Of a DNA stretch of 64,000 bases, positions 39,091 through 50,756 are shown piece after piece. Source of the stretch: Aurelia coerulea (lineage: Eukaryota; Cnidaria; Scyphozoa; Semaeostomeae; Ulmaridae); assembly GCA_039566865.1 (NCBI GenBank), contig CM076943.1, forward strand, positions 35,906,663-35,970,662, written 5' to 3'. Within the stretch, counting starts at the first letter, position 1. Every line of letters begins with the position of its first letter. The position numbers and the translations under genes are program-made. The notes below the pieces were generated by a model that had not been told where the DNA came from, did no database searches, and was given only the letters and a program-made list of their open reading frames with translations.

Positions 39091-39500
39091 GTTACAGTAA
39101 ATGCCCGCATATAAGAACCTACTTTTTGAGAGCCAGGCTGAAATAGTATCTTATTTTGAAGGTACCAAGACCAATTTCAAGGTATCAAGGTTCTCATTTG
39201 AAGAGTGCCTTGCGTAGGCTGTTCTAGAATCTTCACCAAAGATGCCCAGCCCTGTTATTTGTTTTGGTAAAGTAATTATGTACCCAATACCAAATTCTAT
39301 ACTTACAAACAGCAGGGGAAGATATTCAAACTTTAACAGCCAACTGGAACAAAAATGAACTTGATAACGATAATGAAAAATAAACTTTGCTACGCCTGCA
39401 ACAAGAAAATTTTTCCATCTAACTGAAACAGGTTCTTAATTATGAGGTGCATAATTTAAGAAAAACAGCCTCTAGGTTCTTAGTTTTGTAGGTATATTTT
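39091..39500. other. Unassigned stretch between two LINE fragments
   Basis: No gene is visible. AAGAACCTA (39112) and its complement TAGGTTCTTA (39473) near the two ends hint at a small inverted-repeat element, without convincing target repeats. Confidence 0.3.
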
Positions 39501-40339
39501 ATATTTCATATTTTAAACATATTTATACAGGGTACAAAATTCAAGAAATATTGTTTTGCAATTTGGCCCTGTCAAAAGTAAAGTTCCTAATATAATACAT
39601 ATAAACAAATTAGATAAAAATTTACACCTGAATGCAAAAAATATCTGTACAAAATTAATGATTTTCATACCCTAACTGTCTCAACCTTGATTTAAAAGAG
39701 TAGACCGAGGGAGCCTCTTTGATATTGTCGTTAAGCATGCTCCACACTTTTGTACCCCGGTAAGAGAATGCCTTTTGGCCACTTACTGTTCTCATTAACG
39801 GTACTGCAAGATCATTTTTAGTGTTTCTTAGCTCACGAGCGTGGAAATCTGATAGTCTTACGAAAAGTCACTGATGTACTGTGGTGCTAGATCGTTTAAA
39901 GATTTGTACATCATGGTAGATGTCTCTTTCAAAATCATTTCTTTGATGGACAACCCTGCCAAGTTCTTTGCGTAACGGCACAGAAGGTGCATCATAAGGA
40001 CTACCCGTAACGATTCGGGCAGCCCTGTTTTGTAGTTGCTGTAGAGACTGTAATCCAGTAATCCCACTACAGCCCCAAACGGAGCAGCAATAGTTTAAAT
40101 GTGGTTCTACAATACTACGATGAATGTCCTTCAATGTCTGCATAGATACAAAATTTTTACAGTATTTCAAAAGGCCAATTGCTTGAGAAACTTTCCCTTT
40201 TATACTCTCAATTTGGCACCTCCGCGTTAGACTGTTGTCTATTTGGAGACCAAGGTATTTACTTTGCTCACTAAATCAATATCAGTACCACCAACGTTAA
40301 ACACAGTTAAAAAAGCAGGCTTCACTGCCATTTTATTTA

Positions 40340-40340
<1 letters not shown>
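39500..40340 (-). pseudogene. LINE L, C-terminal fragment and 3' region
   Basis: The minus-strand frame 39868-40170 encodes GLLKYCKNFVSMQTLKDIHR, PHLNYCCSVWGCSG and LQNRAARIVTGSPYDA; a frameshift at about 39990 moves to LAGLSIKEMILKETSTMMYK and APQYISDF. The 3' region (39500-39640) matches that of the 1229-2546 copy (GGGCCAAATTGCAAAACAAT). Frameshifts make it dead. Confidence 0.75.

Positions 40341-40345
<5 letters not shown>

Positions 40346-40408
<63 letters not shown>
40346..40408. repeat. (GATT)n microsatellite at a LINE 3' end
   Basis: About 15 GATT units. On the minus strand this is the (AATC)n tail of the LINE fragment to its right. Confidence 0.9.
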
Positions 40409-40409
<1 letters not shown>

Positions 40410-40930
40410 TCATATATTTAGGAAGGGTAGCCCTTCAGCAAGTGCTGATTTTCAAGGGGCCCTCCATCTACGATACAATACAATGGTAATATAATACAAC
40501 GGAAAGAGAAAACCTATTTACAATATGCCAAAGTCTAATTAATCTATGAAAAACAATGTTAGAAATAATGATCAGTGTTAAAATCAATTTACAGGGTATC
40601 TAAAATATATTATCTACACAGCAGTCTACGCTAAATATGGCTCTTGAAGGCATTGACCGAAGATGCCTGGTTAACCTCAGTTGAAAGGCAGTTCCAGCTT
40701 TTTGTACCCCTGATTTTTTCCATTAGCGGAACTTTTCAAAGACAGCCTTAAGTCAGTGTTTGTATTTCGTATGCTACGTTGGGTGCAATCAGCTTTTTTG
40801 GTGAAAAGATTGCAAAGATAGGTAGGAGCAAGTTCGTTGATGCATTTAAAAACCATTAGTTTCGTCTGTCCATCTATCAGCTCCTTGATCGCGTGCCAAC
40901 CTAAAATTTGTATCAAGGGTTTACTTGGAG
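40409..40930 (-). pseudogene. CR1/L2-like LINE, extreme 3' coding end and 3' UTR
   Basis: The minus-strand frame 40677-40916 encodes ILGWHAIKELIDGQTKLMVF and LAPTYLCNLFTKKADCTQRS. The 3' UTR (40409-40620) contains GCTGATTTTCAAGGGGCCCTC read on the plus strand, and the same block recurs at 61620-61665. Confidence 0.65.
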
Positions 40931-40950
40931 CATCGAACTGACTATTGGTC

Positions 40951-41058
40951 TGTATGTATGTATGTATGTATGTATGTATGTATGTATGTATGTATGTATG
41001 TATGTATGTATGTATGTATGTATGTATGTATGTATGTATGTATTTATGTATGTATGCA
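40951..41058. repeat. (GTAT)n microsatellite
   Basis: About 27 GTAT units with few interruptions. It forms the (ATAC)n tail of the minus-strand LINE on its right. Confidence 0.92.
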
Positions 41059-43700
41059 TGTAAAATTTTGCCATATAAATTTAAAATTAAAAGTAAAAAT
41101 TTACGGAATGAAAGAAAGGCTATTTACAAGCGTACAATATGATAAAAACTAAGATCTAGTATAAAAACACCCCTAGTTTAAAATGGCAGGGGTAGCATTA
41201 AAAGGTCAGTACAACCTTGTTTCCATAATGGTTCCTCCAGGGGTATTATAGAAAAGAAAAGTTTTCATATAAAACGAGACAAAAATATTTTGTGTCAAAA
41301 GTATAATGTAATGGCTCATTCCTAAGAAAGTTAAACAGCCTGTTTGGCCTGTTGGTTATGCAGTTTTTAGAAATTTTATGATATATGTAGGGACTGTTTT
41401 CTTGATTTTGGAGGTCTTTGAAGAAATTTTCCTTTATCTTATGTTTGAAACTGTTAACGTTTTCAGCAGACTTTAGGTCAGAGTGCAGATTGTTCCAGAT
41501 TTTAGGTCCTAGGTAAGATATGCCACTTTTGCCCAATGTTCCTCTTTCGAAAAGGTTGATTTAATTTGTTTTTAGACCTTCGAGTAATCCGACTCTGGCC
41601 AACTGGTAAGAACATCTCCGACATATAGGATGGGGCTGAATTATCGAGAAATTTGTAAATGTTTGTAGCAGTACATTGTATAAATCTCTCTTTAGTAGGG
41701 AGCCAATTTATATTCTTAAATTCTTTGATTCCTACGTGTGCTCTGTTATTCATATTTAAGCAGAACGTGATACATTTATTTTGAGCTATTTGAATTCTTT
41801 TTGTTAGTCTTTTATTATTCAGTGGAAACCAAGCACTGCATGCATAGTCAAAGTGGGGCTGGATTAGTGCATTTGCTAGTAACCTACGAAGAGAGAAGTC
41901 AAGAAAATTTTGCTTTCTATAGAGGAACCTTAGCCTACCATTGATTTTACCCAGGGTCCTGGTAGCCATTGATTCACCAGACAGGTTTCCATCAAGAATG
42001 CAGCCCAGATAGGTCACTGAGGTGTGCTGTTTAATCCTGATGTCACCCCTTCTGATGTCCAGATTTTGATTGCCGGTTCTCTTATTTGGTCTGCCAAAAA
42101 GTATAGACTTTGTTTTGTCCTCTCCAAAGTGAATGCTTAGTTTGTTATCAATAAACCAATCACAGAGGGAATTAAAATTCTTATTTAGTTGCTTTTCTAT
42201 GTCATTGACGCTATTGTCACCGAATACAAGGCAGGAATCATCTGCATATAAAAGAAGGTCGCAGTCAACTGCCTGAGGCATATCATTGACATACAAGAGG
42301 AAAATGAGTGGGCCAAGAATAGAACCTTGCAGGACTCCACATGATAATTCCCCAGGTGACGAGGTCCCTTTCTCTATGTTTACGAAGAAAGTTCGTTTTT
42401 TTAGATATGATCTAAACCACAATATAACTGAATCGGCAAGCCAATGCGTTTTATTTTTTCAAGGAAAATTTCGTGGTCGATTGTGTCAAACGCCTTTTGT
42501 ATATCAATTAAGATCATGCCGGTAAACTTCCCGTTTTCAAACCCTTTTATGATTTTATCACTTAGATATATGATAAGCATGTGTCTGTTAAGTGGAAAGG
42601 ATGAAAACCGGACTGGTATTGATAGAGAATCTTATTTGTATCCAAGTATTGTTGTATCTTCTCGTGGACAATTTTTTCAATAACTTTCGAGATCTGTGGT
42701 AAAAGTGAGATTGGCCTGTAATTTTTTGGTTCATCTTTCTTACCCTTTTTAAAAAGTGGTTTTAATTCAGCTTGCTTGCAGTCGTCTGGGAAACGAGCTA
42801 GGGAGATGGAGAGATTGCATAGCTCCTTGACTGGTTTTGCCAGTATTGGTGCACCGTCCTTGAGGAATTTTCCTGCGAGAGTCCCTGCTGCTTTTGCGGG
42901 ATTTATTTTCTCTAAGAATTCGAGAACATGTTCATCTGTTGTATGATGTAGTTTGAATTTGTTCTTCCCTAGGTCGAGGTGTTGGTAGTATTGTTTGACA
43001 CTTTCTGACCCAAATATTGTGGGTGGATTTGGTAGCTTCTTTACTAGTTCTTTAGCCAAATTTGAAAAGAAATGTTTGAAAATGTTTGAATTAATTTTAT
43101 CATCAAAACAGTGCTCGTTATCATTTTTAGACATATTTTGGAGGGTTTGTCTTGTTTGGAAGGAAGTCCCAGTGATTTCAGGCTTTTCCATAGTTGCCAA
43201 TATTTTCATTTAGTTTCCCAACCACGCAAGTTTTCTTTTTCTTCTTTATAAGAGACAAAACCTTATTTCTAGCTTTCCTGAAATTGACATGGTCCATGTG
43301 ACTTTTTGTTTTCTTAAATTTGCAGAGCAGCTTGTCTCGAATCCTGATCCCTTCAAGAATTTCCTCATCTATCCATTCTTGATTGTCTTTTCTTACGCGA
43401 ATTTCTTTTAAACGAGCTATTTCATCAATTATGGAAATAATCACTTTTAGGAAGTGAGAATATGCAGCATTGATATCAATAAATTCGAAATATTTTGGGA
43501 ATTTGACCAATTTCAGTTTTTTCAGAAAAAGCTCTCTACTGTAATTTTTCATTGAGCAGATTTTAACATATTTGTGACCAAAGCTTTTAGTCTTTGTGCT
43601 CTTCCTTGTACAGTAGATCATTTGGTGGTCAGATATTCCCAAGTTGAGGAAACCATGCTGAAAAATTTTTTGGCCCGAATTTGAGATTATATGGTCCAAT
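41059..43700 (-). pseudogene. LINE M (L2/CR1-like), long copy from endonuclease end to 3' tail
   Basis: In order on the minus strand: 43699-43178 has the end of the apurinic-type endonuclease (NLGISDHQMIYCTRK) and a lysine-rich linker; 43209-42562 has the polymerase start (INPAKAAGTLAGKFLKDG, NYRPISLLPQISKVIEKIV); an FDTIDHEIFLEKI block follows with a frameshift; 42422-41502 has GVLQGSILGPLIFLLYVNDM, LLYADDSCLVFGD (catalytic), VTYLGCILDG, PHFDYACSAWFPL and NINWLPTKERF; 41536-41246 has SYLGPKIWNNLHSDLKSAEN. The tail is (ATAC)n. At least three frameshifts or stops inactivate it. Fragments of the same family lie at 56640-57780 and 60520-61172. Confidence 0.82.
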
Positions 43701-43750
43701 AGAGTTCAAAGGTTTACGTTTAAAGGTTTAAGGTTTAAAGTTTAAAGGTT
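43701..43750. repeat. Short GTTTAAAG-type tandem repeat
   Basis: Imperfect units of about 7-8 bp (GGTTTAAAGTTTAAAGG) lie at the junction of two LINE fragments. Confidence 0.7.
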
Positions 43751-45000
43751 TAGAGGTCACGACACAAGCTGCTCTGTTTTGAAGTCTCTGCAATTGTAAG
43801 ATGTCGGTGGCATTGCAGCAACCCCAAACAGAACAACAGTATTGGAAATGAGGCTCCACGATGCTGCTGAGTCTTCACAACTCCAGCAGGTAGATACTTT
43901 TTGGCGTATTTCAAGAAGCCGATAGCTCGGGAAGCTTTCGCAGTGACTGTTTTTATTTGCTCCTTCCATGTGAGATTTTCGTCGATTTGAACACCTAAGT
44001 ACTTAGTATTACTTGCAACTTCGACTCTAGTCTCGCGATTGGAAGGTTGGAAAGTTTTATTTGAAAACTTTAGATGCTTCATCTTATGTTTGGTGGTAAT
44101 TAGCATAGAATGGGTTTTAGTTACGTTGGGGGATAGTTTGTTCCCCTTTAGCCACGTATCAAGCTTCCGTAGATCTTCATTGATAGCCTCGTTCAACTGA
44201 GTAATGTCTTTCGAAAAATGATAAATACTTGTATCATAGACACTTTAGAGTTCTTTATAACGCATGGAAGGTCATTTGTGTGCACTAGAAATAGGAGTGG
44301 ACCGAGACAAGAGCCTTGTGGGACTCCCACCTCGATGCTCCCCATATTAGAGTCTACACCATTTACTCGACAATACTGCTTTCTGTTAGCGAGATAGGAC
44401 TTGAACCAAGATAGCTCCCTACTTAGTACACCATAGTGCGCGAGTTTTTAGCAAAGGATTTCATGATCAACCGCGCCAAAAGCTTTTTTGAGATCAATAA
44501 AGATCATGCCAGTCAAAAGTCCCTTATCCATGCCGTTATACCAATCTTCGGTGCATTTCAGCAAGCAAATTATAGTTGAGTGTAGAGCTCTGAAACCAGA
44601 CTGGTCTGGTGACAGAAATCCATTCTCATTCATGTACTGTTACAACTGGTCAAAGATAAGTTTCTCAAATAGCCTAGATATGACAGGCAATACAGAAATT
44701 GGTCTATAGTTCGATTTTTCTGACTTTTCCCCTTCTTTGTAAATCGGAGTAACTCTAGCAATTTTCCAAGCATCGGGAAAGGTACTGGTTTCAATAGAAA
44801 CGTTAAATATTTGCACTAAACTACTAGAAATTACTGGAAATGCAATCTTTAGAAAGTATCCAGAGACGTTGTCATTGCCAAAGCTTTTCTTTAGTTTGAT
44901 CTTAGCCATTGCTTTTTGGATATCTTCTTCATTAATTGCCTTCTTGTTAAAAGTCTTCTCACCGTCATTAATGTTATATTCTTCCGACAGAAGCGGACTA
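43751..45000 (-). pseudogene. LINE L-related copy, reverse transcriptase
   Basis: Minus-strand frames, in order: 44909-44640 (FGNDNVSGYFLKIAFPVISS, NYRPISVLPVISRLFEKLIF), 44633-44448 (SGFRALHSTIICLLKCTEDW, GMIFIDLKKAFGAVDHEIL, with G for the usual D), about 44440-44270 ([15 protein letters not shown]; the region of the catalytic box is decayed), and 44196-43750 (NKLSPNVTKTHSMLI, KYLGVQIDENLTWKEQ). Several stops and a lost catalytic region. Confidence 0.75.
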
Positions 45001-45033
45001 GATGTAACATCAATTGCATTGACCCAATTACCA

Positions 45034-45240
45034 TTATAGTATCATAGCCTGTGTTTTGACGACGTTCAAGGATAGCTTATTCTCGATCTCAACAAGTTCG
45101 GCGTTTAACACCATGTGCATTTCTTCCAAGTTTTCGGAGGAATAGGAAATCATGGTATTATCAGCACACATGTTTGCCTCGGCCTTCTTTAGTGCAAAGG
45201 GAAGATCATTTATATAAAGCAGAAAAAGAAGTGGTCCCAA
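45034..45240 (-). pseudogene. LINE L fragment, catalytic region
   Basis: The minus-strand frame reads MGPLLFLLYINDLPFALKKA, MCADNTMISYSS (the usual YADD is CADN) and LSLNVVKTQAMIL. It aligns with residues 45-115 of the 1266-2376 copy. Only about 200 bp remains. Confidence 0.75.
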
Positions 45241-45251
45241 ACAGGACCACT

Positions 45252-46175
45252 ATACGTATGTTAGCTAGGTGTATAAATACAAGGATCATCTGAGTATTCT
45301 GAGTATCCGAGATCCTGAACATACTTTTGAAGTCTATTCTTTCAATGAGGTTACTGCTAGAGATGTATGGCTCCAATTGAAAATGCTCGATGGCAGTAAG
45401 TTAACAGATGTTGATCAAATTCCACCAAAACTTGTTTCTCTGGCTTGCGATGACCTGGCTGTCCCTCTTACTGACGCCATCAATTGCGGCATTCGAAATT
45501 TCATGTTTCCCCAGAATGCAAAAACTGGCACAGTTTGCCCTTTAGACAAAGGTGAACCCGTTTGTACTGTGGAGAGAAAATGTCGTCCAGTCAGTGTACT
45601 TAGCACTTTTTCCAAAATCTTTGAAAAAATTCTAAAGAAACAGCTCAGCCCCTTCCTTGATAAGACCCTTTCGATCTTTATTGCAGCTTATAGAACAGCC
45701 TACAGTACAGAGCATGTTTTTATTAAACTTGTAGAAGAATAGAAATCTAGCTTGATATAAATTTGTTGTAGGGTCCGTCTTGATGGATCTGTCAAAGGCT
45801 TTTGATTGCATCCTGCACGATTTGATAACAGCCAAACTTCATGCATATGGCTTGGATGAAAATGCATTGGTTCTTGTCTATTCCTATCTGAAAAAACAGA
45901 AGTAGAGTGTCCGGATGAATAATGTCTGCAGTTCTCTTTACCCCAAGGATCAGTGTTAGGTCCTATTCTTTTCAACTTCTATATAAATGATATTTTCTCT
46001 TTCATAAGCAAGCAACCATGTACAATTATGCTGATGACAACACGCTATCTTTCTTTTCCAAGTCCCTGCCGGATCTTGTAAATGTTTTGCAAAATGAAGC
46101 AGACAGCGCTCTGTCTTGGCTCGACCAAAATGAAATGATTGCTGACCCTAAAAAACTCCATGCACTTTTTCTTAA
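45252..46175 (+). pseudogene. LINE K (jockey/CR1-like), reverse transcriptase, first part
   Basis: The plus frame 45269-45742 gives QLKMLDGSKLTDVDQIPPKL, RPVSVLSTFSKIFEKILKKQ and AYRTAYSTEHVFIKLVEE. After stops and shifts come VLMDLSKAFDCILHD, PQGSVLGPILFNFYINDI, MYNYADDNTLSFFSK (catalytic box intact) and LDQNEMIADPKKLHALF. It is interrupted at about 46176 by a G-rich inverted-repeat element and continues at 46618. Confidence 0.75.
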
Positions 46176-46617
46176 GCCTGTCTGACCTGAGTACTTTGAA
46201 GCACTCAATGCCGGGGGGGGGCGGATTCCACCCCCTGTTTATCTCTGTTGTCATATGAGATATAGCAGCCAAATTTGTCACAAAGGTACTTCATTATATG
46301 AACAATGAAAATTTGAAATAGGAATTCAATTAGCGATGTTGTTGTTGTTGTTGCTAGAGCGTGATGATCATTATGATGTCATAAAAAGGCATCTAAATAA
46401 AATAGTGTTTTTCACGGAGTGCGGTATGACAGATTGGTAACCATGGACACAGGGCTAAAAATATAATGTCCAAATTGCTACAATTTTATTGCTCTATGAT
46501 AAAAAGTTAAGCCTACAAAATCTCCGAGGCCTGCTGCATATACGGAAAAGGTGCAAACAAAACTATACTAGGGGGCAGAATCCGCCCCCCCCCCCCCTCT
46601 CCAGGTCAGATGGGGTT
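46176..46617. mobile_element. G-rich MITE inserted in LINE K
   Basis: Inverted ends read CTGTCTGACCTGAG...GGGGGGGGCGGATTCC on the left and, inverted, CATCTGACCTGGAG...GGGGGGGCGGATTC on the right. The interruption falls inside the LINE K frame after HALF and before KDQTNTCG. Exact ends and the target duplication are uncertain. Confidence 0.6.
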
Positions 46618-46785
46618 CAAAAAGACCAGACAAACACTTGTGGCATAGATCTTCATTTCCAAGGACATTCTATCAAATCTGAAGAGACTGTTAAACTCTT
46701 AGGTGTAACACTAGATTACAAATTGAACTTTGACCCACACATATCAAACCTTTGCAAAAAAGCTGCGGCACAACTAAACGTTCTT
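46618..46785 (+). pseudogene. LINE K, second part
   Basis: The plus frame gives KDQTNTCGIDLHFQGHSIKS, VKLLGVTLDYKLNFDPHI and KAAAQLNVLK, the thumb region that follows the catalytic box. It is cut again at about 46786 and resumes at 48795. Confidence 0.72.
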
Positions 46786-48794
46786 AAGGTTAATTGTACC
46801 TTTTCAGGACGATAACAAATTTTATCCGATCATTTTTTGGATTTTTAGATCATTGGATCGCACACACATCTACCTACAATTTCTTCTTTATGTTTCAGCG
46901 AATTATATGCAATTTAAAATAAGGTCTTTTTAGCTAGGAAAATGCTGTTTACATGGCATAACGGAATAACCAAACCCAGGACCACTAGGACCAGACCCTA
47001 ACGGACCAGACCCTAGGGGAATGCCCTACCCTCGCTTTGACGTTGGTTAGGAAGTCGTCAAACTATGTCGTGACTTCCAAACTATTTAATAAGATCTAAA
47101 ACAAAAAGGAATAACATAATTGGCACTCAAAAATTATTGAACACGGTACAGTAATAGCAACAGTAATAGTATTGTTGAATGAAACTTACGAAAGTTTCTT
47201 AGCATATTGATACAGGCGGTGGGGTAGTATTTTTCGAAACTTTTCGCTTACTGTTTCTTATGAGCTGTTTCTTATAAAAATACAGGCTCGTAAGAAGCGG
47301 GGGGGAGGGACAGGGGGGTTTAAGCCCCCAGTAATTTTGAAAACAATGGTGCCACGCCACAAGTATTAATTAGATGTATTGCTCTCTATTGTTCTAAGAA
47401 CAATTCCCCCAATCAGAAGCTGCTTCCTACGGCCCTGTAAAAAGGTGAGTGCACATGCATGATACGAGAAAACAAATGCACACAAATGCACATTCTGAGA
47501 TGCAATATTGTGATCATGGGATTTACCAAAGACAAGTGGGGTCAATGCTCTGGTCAATGCTTGCCTTCACAATAAACATTACGAACGAATATGTTATCAA
47601 AAAGGTGCCTGCTAAATGATTTTGCAGTCCCAAACTAACTTGCAAAGAGCATGGAGAAGCCAGAATCAAGTCCAGAAATTGATTGTGGAGATGGAATACA
47701 ACATGGCTGGCATCACGACGTCATTGCAACAACTTGAATCACCAAGCAAGGCAGAGAGGTAAAATATTTAGGCCATGTAGTTAAATGCTTAGGCCCAGTG
47801 AGCAATGGCTTGAGGCTGGATCAAAGTTTGTCTGCTGGTTAGACGATTTGATATACCATGCATTTTTGCGTTTGTTCTGGCATCCAGAAGGTAGAATTTA
47901 CTTACAGCAGTGACTGCCTTATCTTACTTTGGAGCGAAACTTCTGTGTTGGCCGCCATTGCAAACAAACGCTGGAAGGAAAGTAATGGGTATTCCCCCAG
48001 GGTCTGGTCCGTTAGGGTCCGGTCCTACTGGTCCTGGGTCTGGTTATTCCGTTATGCCTGTTTACATGACGAGCAATATTTGAGAACAAAAGGTTAAAGT
48101 TTGATTTTCTGTTGAAAGAATTCTGCGGTTATAAAACCAATTATGTCATTGTAAATTGTAGGCTAAATTCATACAGGATTACTCTGTTTACTCTTGTGGC
48201 CAGATTAATGTTAATCATTTACAACAGTGGAATTATACACTAAGAAACTTTCAGCGCTTTTCTCAAAATCAATTTTGCAGCAACCAATGGGTATTCATAC
48301 AGCTCCATGTACCCAACGGCTTGATGTAATTGGCTGAAATTTGACAGAAAGAGAGAAAAAGCATGGGGGACCAAATGTTGTCTCACTTTTGAGAAAAATT
48401 GCATGGTCCAAAGTTAACATTTGAATGAATCTCAAAACAAGGCCAGGGAGCGTGAGGCAAAATTTTTTTTATTAATTATTCTGATGCTAAGGGATGCAAA
48501 GGAAACTTGAGACATTAGTTGCTAGATTAATGTGTTGAGAAGGCAAAAATTTATTGAGATTTAAATGAAACTTATCTGGGGGACAAGGAGGTTCTAGAAG
48601 GGGGCAGGTCCTATTTTCACGTTTTCAGATGCATAACGCACAATTTTTGAATATTTGTATTCTTTTTGGCTTATAAATACTCCCCATTTAATGACGAATC
48701 GAATGATGTATAGTTTATACGTGTTGTGTCGCGGGCGTGATAATCAAGAGAGAAAACACCGTGAGTGGTCACTGAAGGGGTACAGTAACCTTGG
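46786..48794. mobile_element. 2-kb insertion in LINE K, ends only loosely defined
   Basis: LINE K breaks off after QLNVLK and resumes with LGRVTLFISFAEKQVF. The break ends resemble inverted repeats (GGTTAATTGTACCTTTTCAG on the left, GGTTACTGTACCCCTTCAG inverted on the right). No coding sequence is recognised. It contains the sharper element at 46956-48057. Confidence 0.4.
46956..48057. mobile_element. Mutator-like element: ~85-bp inverted ends, 9-11 bp target duplication
   Basis: The left end GCATAACGGAATAACCAAAC matches the inverted right end GCATAACGGAATAACCAGAC, and the similarity runs about 80-85 bp through repeated GGACCAGACCCT-type motifs. CTGTTTACATG flanks both sides (46945-46955 and 48058-48068), an 11-bp duplication (9 bp if its palindromic edges are excluded). 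Long inverted ends with 9-11 bp duplications are typical of Mutator-like elements. No transposase remains in the 1102 bp. Confidence 0.72.
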
Positions 48795-49510
48795 GCGAGT
48801 TACATTATTTATTAGTTTTGCTGAAAAACAAGTTTTTGTTCAAAGTTTCATCTGTTCGAATTTTAGTTACTGTCCTTTAGTTTGATACTTTTCATCTTCA
48901 AAATTAGTCCAGAAAATTGAAAGAATACTGGAACGCACACTAAGATTTCTGTACAATGATCATAAAATCTCCTATGATGATCTTCTTATTAGGTCAAAAA
49001 GATGTTCAATGCAAGTTGCTCTTCAGAGAACCCTCTGTGTTGAAATATTTAAAGTAAATGAACGGAGATATAGCGACATGATCTAAACATAGCACCAAAG
49101 AACGGCAGACGCCAATTATGTTTCTATTGTTTTCATCAATCGAGAACATCAAATACAATAGGTTATATTTAGACTGACCCAGTCCCCCTAGCTAAGTTCC
49201 TTAACTCCATTGATTTACTTTAAGACAATAAAAACTTGAATTCATCTTTTATGCATAACATTTTTAGTTCAAGAACTTAGAAGCATCCATCTCGGAATCC
49301 CAACAATTTAAATCATTTTCACCCAAATCAGGTATCTTTTGGTTCCAAGAGCCTTAAAGCCATGGGACCTCCGATCTGAAACTGTTTGCCAAATGAACTA
49401 AAATCATCTGACAATCTCAACAGTTTCAAGCGTATGATAAAACAATGGAATGGCCCTACATGTAAATGCAACGCTTGTAAATATGATATACAAGCAATAT
49501 CATGAAGACT
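48795..49510 (+). pseudogene. LINE K, third part and 3' end
   Basis: The plus strand gives FAEKQVFVQSFICSNFSYCP, then after a stop VQKIERILERTLRFLYNDHK and SYDDLLIRSKRCSMQVALQR. Decayed C-terminal sequence follows (KSSDNLNSFKRMIKQWNG about 49400), ending with a cysteine pattern CKCNACK. It is full of stops. Confidence 0.68.
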
Positions 49511-50177
49511 ATTTTTTAATTTGTTAGTAGATTCGACTTAGATTAGTTGTATAATTGTTAGTAGATTCGACTTAGATTAGGTGTATATCTGTGTATATAT
49601 CTGTGTATGTCTTCGCGTGTTAGTGTATAGTCGTTATTTATATAGTTGTATAGTTGTTAGTTGTATGTCTTCATGTGTTAGTTGTATATATATATATATA
49701 TGTATGCAGACATAAACCCGCGACCGCGGGCAGCAGCTCAAACCAATCTGACGTGAAATCACAAACGAGGTACGTCAAAAAACAATCACAACAACCAACA
49801 ACCAACAACAACAACAACAACAATAACAAAAAGGAACCAAGGAAATTAATTTGACGCAAGATCAAACGATGAACGTCAAACAACAACACTAGCAACAACA
49901 ACAACAACACGAACGATTTATACAGCTAGCAACGCACAACACAACAACAATTAAAGCAAAGCGTAAGAGGACACGGATCCACTGCGAAGGGTAGCAACCT
50001 GAGATGGTCAGAAACTGAGGAGGAGGCTGTCTTCTAAGCAAACAGATCTGACGATTCATACAAACGGACCAGAGAGAACTGGGTCCAAGCACTTATTGTA
50101 TTTACCTTAAAAGGACATTAAATAGATTTAATTAAATTGATCTCTATAAAACCAAATGTAGTTAAAAAATTCTTCAG
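49511..50177. repeat. Low-complexity region with a short tandem duplication
   Basis: TTAGTAGATTCGACTTAGAT is duplicated (about 49526 and 49559), followed by (TA)n at 49685-49702 and CAA-rich runs at 49790-49910. No gene; the asparagine- or leucine-rich frames are translated simple repeats. Confidence 0.7.
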
Positions 50178-50217
50178 TTGCTCTGATGATGGCCTGTTGG
50201 CCGAAACTAGTTAGCAG
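50178..50217 (+). ncRNA. Hammerhead ribozyme, complete by eye, upstream of a PLE fragment
   Basis: Stem I strand TTGCT, core CTGATGA, stem II GGCC-TGTT-GGCC, GAA, stem III as self-complementary ACTAGT, T at the cleavage position, then the closing strand AGCAG. Every conserved core base is present and all stems pair. It lies about 100 bp upstream of PLE coding sequence on the same strand. The six-base palindromic stem III leaves almost no loop, as in hammerheads thought to work as dimers. Confidence 0.72.
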
Positions 50218-50315
50218 ATGACTGAATAGAAAATGAATAGCGCAAAAGATCAAGTCGATGCCTGCTCTCTGAAGATGTTGTCTCTCTTCTTTATCATCGT
50301 TCACTATATATATGT

Positions 50316-50756
50316 ATGTTGGATAGGACAAATCTTCTAGCAAATGCGGGAAGTAGGACCAATAACCAAGGGAGGGGGGAAAGGGTTCCACTTGTTGCCA
50401 CATACCATCCAGCACTCAATAGTTTGGGGAAGGTTGCCAGGAGACTCCATTCTATGCTCACAAACACGGAGGAGCATAGGGCGGTGTTTCCTGAGCCACC
50501 TTTAATAGCATCTAGGATATGTAAGAACCTTAAGGATATACTTGTTAGAGCTAGGCTCAGTGAGGGAAATGGGGGGGGGGGGACTGATAAGAAGAGAAGT
50601 TGTCGTTGTGGTAAATCTCGTTGTCAAGTGTGTAATGTCATGAATAATAGTGAACATTTTCATTCAAACATAGATAGCCGGGAATATAGGATAAACTATT
50701 CGTTTAACTGTGACTCGTCAAATGTTGTGTATTTGTTGGAATGTACTGTTTGTTAA
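50316..50756 (+). pseudogene. PLE fragment: linker and start of the GIY-YIG domain
   Basis: The plus frame gives VATYHPALNSLGKVARRLHS, VFPEPPLIASRICKNLKDIL, a cysteine pattern CRCGKSRCQVC and SSNVVYLLECTVC, the strand that opens the GIY-YIG nuclease. The rest is replaced at about 50752 by the LINE J insertion. It corresponds to the C-terminal third of the 5586-7640 protein (VFPEPPIVSFRRNTNIRATL), but is another family. Confidence 0.8.

Noticed and set aside
40925..41152. MYVCMYVC repeat proteins
   Set aside because: They are translations of the (GTAT)n microsatellite.
49654..49910. Asn/Lys-rich and Leu-rich frames
   Set aside because: They arise from CAA and TA simple repeats on the two strands.
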